Counted from the stretch's first letter, positions 47,257 through 56,588 are shown. The stretch: DNA of 64,000 nt from Ensifer adhaerens (GCF_001270265.1 NZ_LGAP01000026.1:39597-103596), one strand, 5' to 3'. Notes: generated from the sequence alone by a model not told the origin. Numbers and translations are program-made.

Positions 47257-49233
47257 TCAGGACGATTTTATCGGCGTCTGCGAAACTGTGGCCTCAACAA
47301 CCGGCCGCGCGCTCAGAACCTCGTAGATCTCGAGCACGGTGGCGCGTCCCTTGGCCTGCGCGGATCCAAGCGGCCTGAAGGTGATCGCATCAGACGCCTG
47401 GGCGACCACCGCGCCGCTTGCCATGATCGTCGTGCCGTAGTTCTTGTTCATGCCTTCGAGCCGCGAGGCGACGTTCACCGTGTCGCCCATGGCGGTATAT
47501 TGCAGCCGCTCCTTCGCGCCGACGCTGCCGACGACGGCGGTGCCGGTGTGGATGCCGAAGCGGGTGCGGAACTCCGGCAGGCCCTTCCTGCGCTGCGCTT
47601 CGTTGAAGGAATGCAACCGTTCCTCGACCGCCAGTGCGCAACGACAGGCATTCTCCGCATGGCGCTCGTCCGGCGCCGGCGCGTTCCACATGGCAAACAC
47701 CGAATCGCCCAGGAACTGGATGATCGTGCCGTCATGGGCATCGACGACCTCGCTGAAGATGTCGAAATATTCCGAAAGCATCGCCACCACTTCTTCCGGC
47801 GCGTGCTGCTCGCTCAAGGTGGTGAAATCGTAGATATCGGTGAAAAGCGCCGTGACCTCCTGGCGCCAGGCCGCGCGTCCACTGAACTGGCCGGATTCGA
47901 TACCCTTGCGCACCAGTTCCCGCGGCACGTAGAGCGCGAAGGTAAAGATCGCGTCGCGCGCCCGGTTCATCGCACCGCCGAGCGTGGAAATCTCGCTGAC
48001 ATGCGACGACACGTCGATCGGCGTGGTGAAATCCAGGTCCTGCAGCCGGTTGGCGCTGGCGGTCAGCTGGTTGAGCGATTTGGTGATCAGGTGCGCAAGC
48101 ACGAGCGAAGAAAGCACCGCGAGTGCCACCACGGCGCCGGATATGACAAGCCCCTGGATCAGCGTCCTGTTGGCATCGGCCATCAGTTCGTCGAGCGGCG
48201 CGGCCACCACGGCGCGGTTGCCGGAGAGAAGCAGCGCGGATTCGAGCGGCGTCACCATGACGAGATAGGTTCGGTCTCCGACTTCGACGAAGTCGGCCTT
48301 GCCGGGCGCTGGCGGATTGATTCGGATGCTCTTGATCAGGGGGTCGCTCTCAGCCTGAACGATCGGGCCATCCTTATCCTTCGCCGCCATGATGCGTCGC
48401 ATCATCACCCGGTCGGAATGGATGATCGGTTTGCCGACGGCATCGAGGATGAAAGAGACCGAGCCCGTCGTCAGCCGCTCGCGGGCGAGGAAATCAGTGA
48501 TCGTATCGAGGATTACGTCGGCGCCGATGACGATCTGCGGATTGCCGCGATGGGCCTGCGAGATCGTCATTCCAAGCGTTTCGGTCGTGGCACTTTCGTA
48601 GGGGCCGGTCGAGACCGCAGCCTTTCCGTTTACGGCCGCTCGATACCAAGGCCTGGTTCGTGGATCGAAGCCTGAGGGTGGCACGCGCCGTTCGGAGAAT
48701 TGCGTACCGTCCTTGTCCAGGAAGAGCACCCGCTGGAGGGGTTTGCCGCTTGCATCCTTTTCCATCGAGCGCACGGCAACGGCCGCGCCGCGCGGCGCAT
48801 CGAGCGCCATGCGCCATGCGATCTGCTTGAGGTCGACCATCTGAAAGAAGGCGCCGTTGGGGTAGCCGACATAGACCCCGTCGATATGCGGCGAACGGGT
48901 AATGCCCTCGCGCAGGACTGCAACCTTGTCGTTCATCCGCTCTGGCGGCGGCACCAGGAAGGAATTGGCAACCGAGGAAACCAGGCTGACGAGCGCGGAG
49001 GTATCACCAGAGAGTACGCCCAGCCGGTCGACCAACCGGCTCATGAAGCCATGCATGTTGGCCTCTGCATCCGCGATCGCCGCATTGCGCGAGCGGTTAT
49101 AGTCGAGCCCGACGAGGATCGTGGAGACGGCGATCAGCATGGCGACCATAACCAGGCTGAACAGTGATCGGAGGGAACTGTTCCAGCCATCGCTTGTTCG
49201 GTTTTGTCGAGCGTCGGGCGCCTTGTCTGCCAT
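47257..49233 (-). CDS. Membrane-bound class III adenylate/guanylate cyclase with periplasmic sensor
   Basis: A 658-residue receptor cyclase. TM1 lies at about 21-43, a dCache-type periplasmic domain at about 45-350, TM2 at about 356-378, HAMP to about 430, and a class III cyclase domain from about 455. Metal-binding Asp residues are in EVTALFTDIYDFTTLSE and TIIQFLGDSVFAMWNAP; GDTVNVASRLEGMNK follows. It should turn a periplasmic signal into cAMP or cGMP. The ATG at 49233 follows AGAGG. It converges on the other cyclase gene, whose end is 13 bases away. Confidence 0.88.
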   Translation of the reverse strand: MADKAPDARQNRTSDGWNSSLRSLFSLVMVAMLIAVSTILVGLDYNRSRNAAIADAEANMHGFMSRLVDRLGVLSGDTSALVSLVSSVANSFLVPPPERMNDKVAVLREGITRSPHIDGVYVGYPNGAFFQMVDLKQIAWRMALDAPRGAAVAVRSMEKDASGKPLQRVLFLDKDGTQFSERRVPPSGFDPRTRPWYRAAVNGKAAVSTGPYESATTETLGMTISQAHRGNPQIVIGADVILDTITDFLARERLTTGSVSFILDAVGKPIIHSDRVMMRRIMAAKDKDGPIVQAESDPLIKSIRINPPAPGKADFVEVGDRTYLVMVTPLESALLLSGNRAVVAAPLDELMADANRTLIQGLVISGAVVALAVLSSLVLAHLITKSLNQLTASANRLQDLDFTTPIDVSSHVSEISTLGGAMNRARDAIFTFALYVPRELVRKGIESGQFSGRAAWRQEVTALFTDIYDFTTLSEQHAPEEVVAMLSEYFDIFSEVVDAHDGTIIQFLGDSVFAMWNAPAPDERHAENACRCALAVEERLHSFNEAQRRKGLPEFRTRFGIHTGTAVVGSVGAKERLQYTAMGDTVNVASRLEGMNKNYGTTIMASGAVVAQASDAITFRPLGSAQAKGRATVLEIYEVLSARPVVEATVSQTPIKSS

Positions 49234-49405
49234 TACAGGCCTCTGGTTTCGCTCTACACTACGGTTTGTACAGTTCCGGCGACTTTTGCGTGTGCCGATG
49301 ATATGCATGCCGCCGCTACGTTGAACTCTATATGCAATTCCCATAAAACACGTTAATCGGCGGGATGAACGAACCCGCCGAAATCCACCCGTGAAAAACG
49401 GTGGC

Positions 49406-50437
49406 TCAGTTGACCGTTACCGGCTTGGAGCGCATCCGTGCCACCGTTTCGCGCTCGGCGCGCTTGCAGCGCATCGGTGGCAGGTCCCGGTCCATCAGGT
49501 CCATGTCTTCCAGCACCATGTCGCCCATCTTCTTGAAGGCGCTGTCGAGCGCGCCCGCACGGTGCGCCGAGCGCAGGAAGCCAGGCAGGCGGCGTACCCT
49601 GTGGTCATGCGCAAGCGGTTCCTCCGGAAAGACGTCGCTGGCGGCAACGATATGCCCGCTTTCGACGGCCGCCATCAGCGCCTCGAAATCGACGACGCCG
49701 GCGCGGCTGAGCAGGATGAAGGCTGCACCTGGACGCATGCTGGCAAAAGCCTTTGCGCCGAGAAAGCCTTCGTTTTCGCTGGTGACCGAGGCGACGACGA
49801 AGACGAAATCGCTTTTTGTCAGCACCGTTTCCAGTGATGCCGGTTCAACGCCGTTGTCCCGAAGAATGGAGGCCGGCATCCAGGGATCGAAGACGCGGAT
49901 CCTGGCGCGGAAGCCGGACAGCACCCGGTTGAGTGCCTTGCCGAGGTCCCCAAAGCCGACGATGCCGATGTCCGAGCCGGATAAGAGCCGCGCCGAGCGA
50001 TTGCCGTCGCCACCCCAAAGTTCCCGGCCCTCGCGAAAGGCGAGATCGGCGTCAACGACGCCGCGCGCAATGTTGAGGGCCATGGCAAGCCCCATTTCGG
50101 CAACCGGCTCGGCGAACACCTGGCCGGTCGTGACCACGTGAATGCCGCGTTCGAACAGCACTTCGTAAGGCATGTTGTTGATCAGGTTGCTCTCGACATT
50201 GAGGATGGCTCGCAGTCTCGGCAGGCGCGCCAGGGTGTCATGATCAAGCGGCGGCTGGCCGATGATGTAGCGCGCTTGCGACAGCACCTCGTCACCGAGG
50301 CCGGCGACATCCTCGGGGTCGGCTTCGACGATGCGGTAGCGCTGATGCAGTTGCTTCAATGCATCGGCTGTGAAGATCAGGTCGAGCGTGCGAGGTGCCG
50401 GCACGCTGATGGCGAGCGGTCTGCTGTCGTTGGGCAT
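49406..50437 (-). CDS. D-isomer-specific 2-hydroxyacid dehydrogenase family protein
   Basis: A 343-residue NAD-dependent oxidoreductase. The Rossmann motif is GIVGFGDLGKALNRVL (about 155-170). The usual catalytic trio is present: Arg in LLSRAGVVD, Glu in SDVFPEEPL and His in SAHRAGA. A Met/Arg-rich C-terminal extension follows. Substrate unknown; the family includes phosphoglycerate, glyoxylate and other 2-keto-acid reductases. The ATG at 50437 follows GAGGAGG. Confidence 0.85.
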   Translation of the reverse strand: MPNDSRPLAISVPAPRTLDLIFTADALKQLHQRYRIVEADPEDVAGLGDEVLSQARYIIGQPPLDHDTLARLPRLRAILNVESNLINNMPYEVLFERGIHVVTTGQVFAEPVAEMGLAMALNIARGVVDADLAFREGRELWGGDGNRSARLLSGSDIGIVGFGDLGKALNRVLSGFRARIRVFDPWMPASILRDNGVEPASLETVLTKSDFVFVVASVTSENEGFLGAKAFASMRPGAAFILLSRAGVVDFEALMAAVESGHIVAASDVFPEEPLAHDHRVRRLPGFLRSAHRAGALDSAFKKMGDMVLEDMDLMDRDLPPMRCKRAERETVARMRSKPVTVN

Positions 50438-50537
50438 TGTTCCTCCTCGGTGGAGGCAGAACGCCTCCACGGTTCCTTGCCCAATTTTCTAGGAAGTATT
50501 CAGCGGCTTGCCAAGCCGAACCGGTGCAGAGGGTTAA

Positions 50538-50640
50538 AGCATGTCGCGCAAGAGTGTGCTGCGGTTTTGCAATAACGACATGCGTAAAAACAAGAGCTTA
50601 AAGCGCAGCAAGCGAATCCTAGAGATCGCGACGCGCTTTA
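50538..50640. repeat. RIME1-like mosaic repeat, copy 2
   Basis: 103 bases, about 91 percent identical to 2161-2263 and in the same orientation. As there, the last three bases are the complement of a TAA stop codon, here that of the exported protein gene at 50638-50943. Confidence 0.75.
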
Positions 50641-50943
50641 GTAGCCCAGCCCGCGCTTCTGCCGATAGAGCGAAGGCGGCAGATCGCTGCCCTGGAACAC
50701 CGGGCCGTCGCCGCGGCGGCAGTTGTAGATTGTGTCGTAGCGCGGGCCGCCGCGCGAGCTGGACTCGAACGGATAGTCGCGATCGACCAGCGTCTGCTCG
50801 CAGACAACCTTGTCGCCGTTGTCGTTCAGAGGATCCATCGGGCGCACGCCGGGCAGGTCGGTGTAGTTCTGCGCCAGCGCCGGCATGGCGGACAGACCGA
50901 GGATCAGGCAGAGGGCCGAGAGGGTGAGGCGGCAGGAGGTCAT
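50638..50943 (-). CDS. Small exported protein of unknown function
   Basis: A 101-residue protein with a signal peptide (TLSALCLILGLSAMPALAQ, cut near ALA-Q). The mature part has two cysteines (VVCEQTLVDRDYPFESSSRG, then TIYNCRRGDGPVFQGSDLPP) that could form a disulphide. No family is recognised. The Shine-Dalgarno sequence is weak. The stop codon lies in a RIME1-like repeat. Confidence 0.68.
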   Translation of the reverse strand: MTSCRLTLSALCLILGLSAMPALAQNYTDLPGVRPMDPLNDNGDKVVCEQTLVDRDYPFESSSRGGPRYDTIYNCRRGDGPVFQGSDLPPSLYRQKRGLGY

Positions 50944-51055
50944 CAAGGCGAGCTTTCGAAGACAGCACCCGCGGGCGAGGCGCCATGATACGGTTTCGCC
51001 AGGGCCGAACTTGCGGTATAGGCGACACCACTTCCGTTTCATCTGGGGATTTTCG

Positions 51056-51682
51056 ATGGCGAATGCAATACGGTTCCACGAAGGCGATATTTCCGCAGCC
51101 GATGCCGCCCGCTACAGAGGCGCGATTGCCGTCGACACGGAAACGCTCGGCCTTGTCCCCCGTCGCGATCGGCTCTGCGTCGTCCAGCTTTCGCCGGGCG
51201 ATGGTACCGCCGACGTGATCCGTATAGCGGCCGGTCAGAAGGAGGCGCCGAACCTCGTCGCGATGCTCGCCGACCCGGCCCGCCAGAAGATCTTTCACTT
51301 CGGCCGCTTCGATATCGCCGTGTTGTTCCACACCTTCGGCGTGACGACGACGCCGGTCTTCTGCACCAAGATCGCCTCGCGCCTGACCCGCACCTATACG
51401 GACCGCCACGGGCTGAAGGACAATCTGAAGGAAATGCTCGATGTCGATATTTCCAAGCAGCAGCAGTCCTCCGACTGGGCGGCGGAGATCCTGTCGCCGG
51501 CGCAGCTCGAATATGCCGCATCCGACGTGCTGCACCTGCATGCGCTGCGCGAAAAACTGACGGCGCGGCTCTTACGCGATGGCCGCATGGAACATGCGGA
51601 TGCCTGCTTCGCCTTCCTGCCGACCCGTTCCAAGCTCGATCTGCTCGGCTGGGACGAGACCGACATTTTCGCCCATAGCTGA
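51056..51682 (+). CDS. Short ribonuclease D-like 3'-5' exonuclease
   Basis: A 208-residue DEDDy exonuclease: Asp27 and Glu29 in IAVDTETLGL, Asp86 in HFGRFDIAVLF, Tyr153 and Asp157 in LEYAASDVLHL. The HRDC domains of E. coli RNase D are missing; such short forms are usual in rhizobia alongside a full-length Rnd. Role in tRNA 3' processing is inferred. Divergent from the small exported protein gene. Confidence 0.87.
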   Translation: MANAIRFHEGDISAADAARYRGAIAVDTETLGLVPRRDRLCVVQLSPGDGTADVIRIAAGQKEAPNLVAMLADPARQKIFHFGRFDIAVLFHTFGVTTTPVFCTKIASRLTRTYTDRHGLKDNLKEMLDVDISKQQQSSDWAAEILSPAQLEYAASDVLHLHALREKLTARLLRDGRMEHADACFAFLPTRSKLDLLGWDETDIFAHS

Positions 51683-51708
51683 GGCGTCATACCAGCTTGC
51701 AGTTGGTG

Positions 51709-52134
51709 TCAGGGCGTCAGCCAGAGCACGGCGGCGTAACGCGCCGCCTTGCCGATCGCCACGAACACCAGGAACAGCGCAAACGGCATGCGCAGCAGCC
51801 CGGCGACGAGCGTCAGCGGATCGCCGACCACCGGCAGCCACGATAGCAGCAGCACCGGCTGGCCATAACGCCCAAACAGCGTCTCCGCCTTCTGCCTTGC
51901 TGCGGGCGAAATGGGAAACCAGCGCCTTCCCTCAAAGCGGATCAGAAACCGTCCGAGCACGAAATTGACGACGGCACCCAGCACGTTGCCGGCCGTGGCC
52001 GCTAAGAACAGGGCGACACGGCTGGTCTCGCCATGAAGTGCGGCGGCGACGATCGCCGCCTCCGACATGCCGAACAGCAGCGTCGCGGACAGGAAGGCGG
52101 CCGAGAAAACGCCCGCGAGAATGCCGAAATCCAG
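51709..52134 (-). CDS. YqaA-family membrane protein with apparent CTG start
   Basis: A 141-residue inner-membrane protein of the SNARE-associated/DedA-like YqaA family. The first ATG in frame (52068) would cut off the first membrane segment. Upstream the frame continues with DFGILAGVFSAAFLSATLLF, which fits the family N-terminus and gives E. coli YqaA length (142). No ATG, GTG or TTG occurs in that stretch. A CTG at 52134 has AGGAG six bases upstream and follows the SelW-like stop codon by two bases, so a CTG start with translational coupling is proposed. Confidence 0.72.
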   Translation of the reverse strand: MDFGILAGVFSAAFLSATLLFGMSEAAIVAAALHGETSRVALFLAATAGNVLGAVVNFVLGRFLIRFEGRRWFPISPAARQKAETLFGRYGQPVLLLSWLPVVGDPLTLVAGLLRMPFALFLVFVAIGKAARYAAVLWLTP

Positions 52135-52136
52135 GA

Positions 52137-52418
52137 TCAGCTCCTGTCGGTGTGGCCGAGATCGCGCTCCGGCTCGATGATGTCGCGGATGCGCTGCTTC
52201 AGTTCCTTCGGTCCGGGAAAGCCGCCGTCGCGCTTGCGCTCCCAGATCAGTTCGTCATTGACGCGGATCTCGAAATTGCCGCCGGTGCCGGGGATCAACG
52301 CCACTTCACCCAGCGCTTGGCCGAAAGTCTGCAGCAGCTCCTGTGCCATCCAGCCGGCGCGCAACAGCCAGTTGCACTGCGTGCAATAGAGAATGGTGAT
52401 CCGCGGCTTCTCGTCCAT
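52137..52418 (-). CDS. SelT/SelW/SelH-type (Rdx) selenoprotein-family protein
   Basis: A 93-residue thioredoxin-like protein with CTQC (Cys12, Cys15) in place of the Cys-X-X-Sec of animal selenoprotein W, followed by NWLLRAGWMAQELLQTFG and the C-terminal ERKRDGGFPGPKELKQRIRD. A redox role is inferred from the family. The ATG at 52418 gives the normal family N-terminus. It is coupled to the YqaA-like gene. Confidence 0.88.
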   Translation of the reverse strand: MDEKPRITILYCTQCNWLLRAGWMAQELLQTFGQALGEVALIPGTGGNFEIRVNDELIWERKRDGGFPGPKELKQRIRDIIEPERDLGHTDRS

Positions 52419-52454
52419 CTGATGATTCCCGGCTGGTTTGCGCGCCGCAACATA

Positions 52455-52485
52455 CTGCATAATTCCTGGAAATCGGAACCGATTT
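52455..52485. repeat. Intergenic palindrome, CTGCATAA family, partial copy
   Basis: CTGCATAATTCC (52455-52466) is followed by AAATCGG (52470-52476) and CCGATTT (52479-52485), a seven-base inverted repeat. The right outer arm of the perfect copy at 7553-7600 is missing. Confidence 0.5.
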
Positions 52486-52718
52486 GACGAGAAATTGTCC
52501 TGCCAGTTTCAGGCGTTACCGCAAGCCTTGCACGTCACGCTCGACGCGCGGCACTGGAGCGGGCGATCGGGAACAACCGGCGGTCACGCGGCTCTCACGT
52601 AATTGTCAACTGATTTGGTCATGTTTTTATCGGCCGCTCCCTTGCAAACGAAAAGGCGCCCGGCGAGACATTGCTGCATTGCACATATTGTCGCAGCCAC
52701 CTCCAAGAGGACCAACCC

Positions 52719-53174
52719 ATGACTGATGCCACCGTTTCGACTTCCCGTCCCCGTGCAATCCTGCCGGCGCTGGAAAAGATCTATCTGCCGCTCGACACCT
52801 TTGCCGAAACGCTGCTGCGCGTTCTGTGCGGCGTCCTGCTCGTAACCCACGGTTACGGCAAGATCGTCAATCCGTTCGGCGCTGTCGGCATGGTCGAAAG
52901 CCTCGGCTTTTATCCCGGCGTCTTCTGGTCGCCGCTGCTCGCTGCCACGGAGTTCTTCGGCGGCATCCTGATCGCGATCGGCCTTCTTACCCGTCCGGCC
53001 GCCTTCGCCGCCACGATCGTGCTGCTCGTCACCGTCTATTTCCACGGCATCGTGCAGGGAGAGGGTCTCGGCGGCGCCGAAAAGTCCATTCTCTGGGCCG
53101 CGATCCTGTTCTTCTTTGCCGTTCGCGGCGCCAACAGCCAGTCCGTCGACGCCAAGCTCGGCAAGCAGTTCTGA
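52719..53174 (+). CDS. DoxX-family membrane protein
   Basis: A 151-residue protein with four membrane segments: LLRVLCGVLLVTHGYGKIVN, WSPLLAATEFFGGILIAIGL, AAFAATIVLLVTVYFHGIV and SILWAAILFFFAVRG. The HGYGKI and GLLTRPAAF stretches are typical of DoxX/YqjF proteins, some of which associate with redox enzymes. The ATG at 52719 follows AAGAGGA. Confidence 0.85.
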   Translation: MTDATVSTSRPRAILPALEKIYLPLDTFAETLLRVLCGVLLVTHGYGKIVNPFGAVGMVESLGFYPGVFWSPLLAATEFFGGILIAIGLLTRPAAFAATIVLLVTVYFHGIVQGEGLGGAEKSILWAAILFFFAVRGANSQSVDAKLGKQF

Positions 53175-53310
53175 TAAGCCTTCCGGCATCCGAAAAGCGG
53201 GGAGGGCGGTCTGACGACCGGCCTCCTCGACTAGTTTTCGGGGGAGTTGCGCAACTGCCCCCAGCGTCCGCCGCGCCCCCTTCGCCATCAATGACAAGGG
53301 CGCGAAGCCC

Positions 53311-53718
53311 TCAGGCCCGTTCGGCCGCGGTAACGCTGCGGATGGTCATGCGGTGGACCTTGCCGGAGCGGTCGTGCCAGTCGATCGACTGGCCGACGGA
53401 AAGGCCGATCAGGGCCGCGCCGATCGGCGTCAGCACCGAAATGCGCCCGGCCTCGATATCGGCCTCGCCGGGATAGACCAGCGTCACCTGCTTGGCAAAA
53501 CCGTTGTCGGCTTCGAAGGCGACGGTGGATCCCATCTGCACGCTGTCTGCAGGCAGTTTTCCGGGCGCGGCAATGCGCGCGCGATCGAGCTCGGACATAA
53601 GTGCCTCGGCGACTTCGGGAATTCGGTCGAGGGCGGAAGAGGCAAGCGCCGTCAGGCGCTTGTGATCCTCGGCATTGATGATGATCGCGGGAAGTTTGTT
53701 GCGGGCGGTGGTCGCCAT
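53311..53718 (-). CDS. rnk: Rnk-like nucleoside diphosphate kinase regulator (GreA/GreB C-terminal fold)
   Basis: A 135-residue protein with the Rnk start KLPAIIINAEDHKRLTALAS and a GreA/GreB-type C-terminal domain (STVAFEADNGFAKQVTLVYP, then SVLTPIGAALIGLSVGQSID). Rnk binds RNA polymerase without cleaving activity in E. coli. The ATG at 53718 follows AGG. Confidence 0.87.
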   Translation of the reverse strand: MATTARNKLPAIIINAEDHKRLTALASSALDRIPEVAEALMSELDRARIAAPGKLPADSVQMGSTVAFEADNGFAKQVTLVYPGEADIEAGRISVLTPIGAALIGLSVGQSIDWHDRSGKVHRMTIRSVTAAERA

Positions 53719-54125
53719 GATGATACCTGACGTTTTTATCGACGGGCCTTCGGCGTCGTCGTTGCTAATCTTAGCTGGGCTAATTCTATCTGGAAAAACT
53801 CGGCGCTCGGAGCGTGGCCTGGGAACGGAGGTTCTCATTTGCCGACGCGAAAGGCTCCCCTGACCCGGAGAGCGCAAGCATCCGGGCTGGGGTCAGGTTC
53901 CTGCGATCGGGCATACCCGGAAGCAGCGAAGGGAAGTAATCGTGAGCATCATGATATCAGGAAGGTCGGAAAGTTTGGCGCGGAAGTCAAGGCCCGGATG
54001 CTTTCGGCAATGAGTGCGGTGCCCTCTCGCGCCTCTTGAACCCCCGCCTCCTGAACCTTCCGCCTCTTGAACCGAGACGCATGTCGTGATCAATCTTCCG
54101 CCCAGACGGCGAAGGGAAGGTCATC
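53719..54125. other. 407-base divergent region with one inverted repeat
   Basis: No gene is supported. CCTGACCC (from about 53868) and GGGTCAGG (to about 53905) form an eight-base inverted repeat with further pairing inside. It could be a small RNA or control element, without promoter evidence. Confidence 0.35.
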
Positions 54126-54881
54126 ATGCGGGTACTGGTGGTGGAAAACATGGCGAAGACGGAGCTCGGCCAGGTCGGTACGGCGCTTCGCGAAGTCAAG
54201 GCGGAGATCGAGGTTCGCCGCGCCTATGCCGGCGACCCGGTGCCGGATGGGCCGGATGGCTTCGATGCGCTCGTGGTGCTCGGCGGCGAGCAGAGTGCGC
54301 TCGACGATGAGGCTTTCCCCTATCTCCCGAAGCTGGCAGCGCTGATGCGCCGCTTCGGCGACAGCGAGCGCTCGGTGCTCGGAATTTGCCTCGGCAGCCA
54401 GCTGCTGGCGCGGGCCTATGGGGCGAAGAACCTGCTCGGCGAAGCCAAAGAATTCGGCTGGCACGAAGTGCAGGTGCGCGCCGAGGGGCAGGGCGATCCG
54501 GTGCTGGCAAGCGTCGGCGAAAGCTTCCCGATCTTCCAATGGCATGGCGACACCTTCACCCTTCCGGAAGGGGCGGTGCACCTTGCCGAAAACGACGTCA
54601 CGCGGCATCAGGCGTTTCGCATCGGTCGTGCCGTCTATGGCACGCAATTCCATTTCGAGGCTGACACCGCCCTTGTCGAAGATTGGAACCGCTCGTTCCC
54701 GCAGACCATCAATCGGCTCGATCCTAACTGGCTGGCGCAATACGCTGCTCACGCCAGGCGCCATGGCGAAAAAGCCAATGCCGCCGGCCTCGCCTTGGCG
54801 CGCGCCTGGGTCGCCACCATCAGGCGTGGCGATGCCTCTGCTGCAGCGCCGAGCGACGAGGTGTTGGAGGAGGCCTGCTGA
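54126..54881 (+). CDS. Class I glutamine amidotransferase (GMP synthase-like)
   Basis: A 251-residue stand-alone amidotransferase domain. Nucleophile Cys88 is in GICLGSQLLA; the His176 and Glu178 partners are in GTQFHFEAD. There is no synthetase domain, so it is not GuaA. Homologues act in gamma-glutamyl removal or unknown aminations. First gene of a compact four-gene operon; GGAAGG precedes the ATG. Confidence 0.87.
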   Translation: MRVLVVENMAKTELGQVGTALREVKAEIEVRRAYAGDPVPDGPDGFDALVVLGGEQSALDDEAFPYLPKLAALMRRFGDSERSVLGICLGSQLLARAYGAKNLLGEAKEFGWHEVQVRAEGQGDPVLASVGESFPIFQWHGDTFTLPEGAVHLAENDVTRHQAFRIGRAVYGTQFHFEADTALVEDWNRSFPQTINRLDPNWLAQYAAHARRHGEKANAAGLALARAWVATIRRGDASAAAPSDEVLEEAC

Positions 54882-55360
54882 TGGACGAAGATATTGGCGG
54901 CGGCTGCTTCTGCGGGCGTATCCGCTACCGGCTGAAACGGCGGCCGATGTTCGTCAATTGCTGTCATTGCACCGATTGCCAGCGACAGGTCGGAAGCGCC
55001 TTCGTCGTCAATGGCGTCATCGAGCGGGAGAACATCGAACTGACGGCGGGCGAACCCATCGTCGTGACGCTGCCGACCGAGAGTGGCCGTCCGCATGACG
55101 TCTATCGCTGTGCCGAGTGCCAGACGGCGCTCTGGAGCGATTACGGCCGGCGCGGCTGGCTCGCCTTCCTGCGCATTGCGAGCCTCGACCGACCGTCGGA
55201 CTTCCCGCCGGATGCCCATATCTTCACACGCTCGAAGGTCTCCTGGCTATCGCTTGAAGGCGGCGCCCCCGCTTTCGACATCTATTACGACATGGCGACG
55301 CAATGGCCGGCCGAAAGCCTGGCGCGGCGTGAAGCGGCCGAAGCAAGGACGAAAGCGTGA
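54881..55360 (+). CDS. GFA (glutathione-dependent formaldehyde-activating-like) family protein
   Basis: A 159-residue zinc protein. Cys9 and Cys11 lie in [11 protein letters not shown], Cys28, Cys30 and Cys33 in [11 protein letters not shown], and Cys77 and Cys80 in YRCAECQT. These are the typical ligands of the two zinc sites. The family includes Gfa and CENP-V-like proteins; the substrate here is unknown. It overlaps the amidotransferase stop codon by one base. Confidence 0.88.
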   Translation: MDEDIGGGCFCGRIRYRLKRRPMFVNCCHCTDCQRQVGSAFVVNGVIERENIELTAGEPIVVTLPTESGRPHDVYRCAECQTALWSDYGRRGWLAFLRIASLDRPSDFPPDAHIFTRSKVSWLSLEGGAPAFDIYYDMATQWPAESLARREAAEARTKA

Positions 55361-55953
55361 GCGCCAGCGAACGCGACAAGATGGCGGCGGGCGATTGGTA
55401 TTGCTGCCTCGACCCGGAACTCGAGCAGCTGCGTCGGCGGGCGCGTGACGCCGTGCACCAGCACAACACCATGGCTCCTGACAGACGGGGCTCGATGGCG
55501 CCGGCACTCCGGGCGCTGCTTGCAAGCGTTGCCGACGATGTTCTCATCGAAGCGCCGTTTCATTGTTCCTACGGCATCAACATTTCGCTCGGCGCCCGCG
55601 TCTATATCAATGCCGGCTGCACCATGCTGGATAGCGGCCGTATCTCGATCGGCGAAGGCTCCATGCTCGGTCCGGGCGTGCAGATCTATTGCGCCGAACA
55701 TCACAAGGACGTGCCGCTCCGGAGCCGCGGCATCGAGATCGCAAGGCCGGTCGAGATCGGCAAGGACGTCTGGATCGGCGGCGGCGCCATCCTTCTCGGC
55801 GGCGTGACAATCGGCGACGGCGCCATCGTCGGCGCCGGCTCCGTCGTCACGAAAGATGTCGCGGCCGGAGCGACGGTTGTCGGCAACCCGGCGCGGCCCC
55901 TGCCGCGATCCGGCAAGCGACAAATCAAGCAGGAGGATTTTGATGATCGATGA
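55357..55953 (+). CDS. Maltose O-acetyltransferase/NodL-type hexapeptide acetyltransferase
   Basis: A 198-residue trimeric left-handed beta-helix enzyme. The Mac domain at the N-terminus ([20 protein letters not shown]) is followed by hexapeptide repeats, catalytic His in [12 protein letters not shown] (115-116), and [20 protein letters not shown]. It transfers acetyl from acetyl-CoA to a sugar. NodL is one relative, but no nod genes are nearby. GTG start overlapping the GFA stop by four bases. Confidence 0.88.
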   Translation: MSASERDKMAAGDWYCCLDPELEQLRRRARDAVHQHNTMAPDRRGSMAPALRALLASVADDVLIEAPFHCSYGINISLGARVYINAGCTMLDSGRISIGEGSMLGPGVQIYCAEHHKDVPLRSRGIEIARPVEIGKDVWIGGGAILLGGVTIGDGAIVGAGSVVTKDVAAGATVVGNPARPLPRSGKRQIKQEDFDDR

Positions 55954-56455
55954 AGCAACTACGATTGAGGTGCGTCCGGCAACCCCGGCGGACGTGCCGG
56001 CGCTCTGCGCCTTCCTCAACGAAATCATCCGGATCGGCGGCACGACCGCCAATGAGACGCCGTTCACGCCCGAAAGTTTTACGGCGCACTATCTCGCCGG
56101 CCCGGGCTTCGTCAGCTGCTTCGTCGCCGAGGATGCCGATGGCCGCCCTTGCGCGTTCCAGGCGCTCGAGCGCTACGACGGATTGCCGGAAGGCTGGGCC
56201 GATATCGGCACCTTTTCCCGGACCGACGCCAAGGTGCGCGGCGCCGGCACGGCGCTGTTTGCCGCAACGAGGGACAATGCCCGTGCGCTCGGCTTGAGCG
56301 CAATCAACGCAACCATCCGCGCCGACAACGTGGGCGGTCTCGCCTACTACGGCAGGATGGGCTTCGTCGACTACAAGATTGACAAGGCGGTGCCGCTCAA
56401 GAGCGGCCGCCTGGTGGATCGTATCTCCAAGCGGTATTTGCTGGCCGAGGCATGA
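55943..56455 (+). CDS. GNAT-family N-acetyltransferase
   Basis: A 170-residue acetyltransferase. The acetyl-CoA loop is the [20 protein letters not shown] region, followed by [20 protein letters not shown]. It overlaps the preceding gene by eleven bases, with AGGAGG six bases before its ATG. The last gene of the operon; its substrate is unknown. The repeat island starts right after it. Confidence 0.85.
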   Translation: MIDEATTIEVRPATPADVPALCAFLNEIIRIGGTTANETPFTPESFTAHYLAGPGFVSCFVAEDADGRPCAFQALERYDGLPEGWADIGTFSRTDAKVRGAGTALFAATRDNARALGLSAINATIRADNVGGLAYYGRMGFVDYKIDKAVPLKSGRLVDRISKRYLLAEA

Positions 56456-56471
56456 AGCGACCGTTGGTGGA

Positions 56472-56501
56472 TGGATCCTCGGGTCAAGCCCGAGGATGAC
56501 G
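56472..56501. repeat. 30-bp palindromic repeat, forward copy, left edge of the island
   Basis: The unit starts TGGATCCTCGGG and ends GAGGATGACG. Its core ATCCTCGGG/CCCGAGGAT is a nine-bp stem with a five-base loop. It is 17 bases beyond the GNAT stop codon. The same 30 bases occur at 57010, 57495 and 57804, and inverted at 56665, 57151 and 57626. Confidence 0.9.
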
Positions 56502-56588
56502 ACGGCGGGATGCGAGAATCGAATAGACATCAGCTCTTGCTTTGCGGCTCTCCCACTGGTCGAAAGCGTCGACATTTGTTTCCTCCGC

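Noticed and set aside
53839..54039. A 66-codon open frame in the gap before the amidotransferase gene
   Set aside because: No Shine-Dalgarno sequence and no recognisable product; the composition looks random.
55357..55953. Nodulation gene nodL
   Set aside because: The acetyltransferase belongs to the wider Maa/LacA/NodL family, but no other nodulation genes or nod box are in the window.
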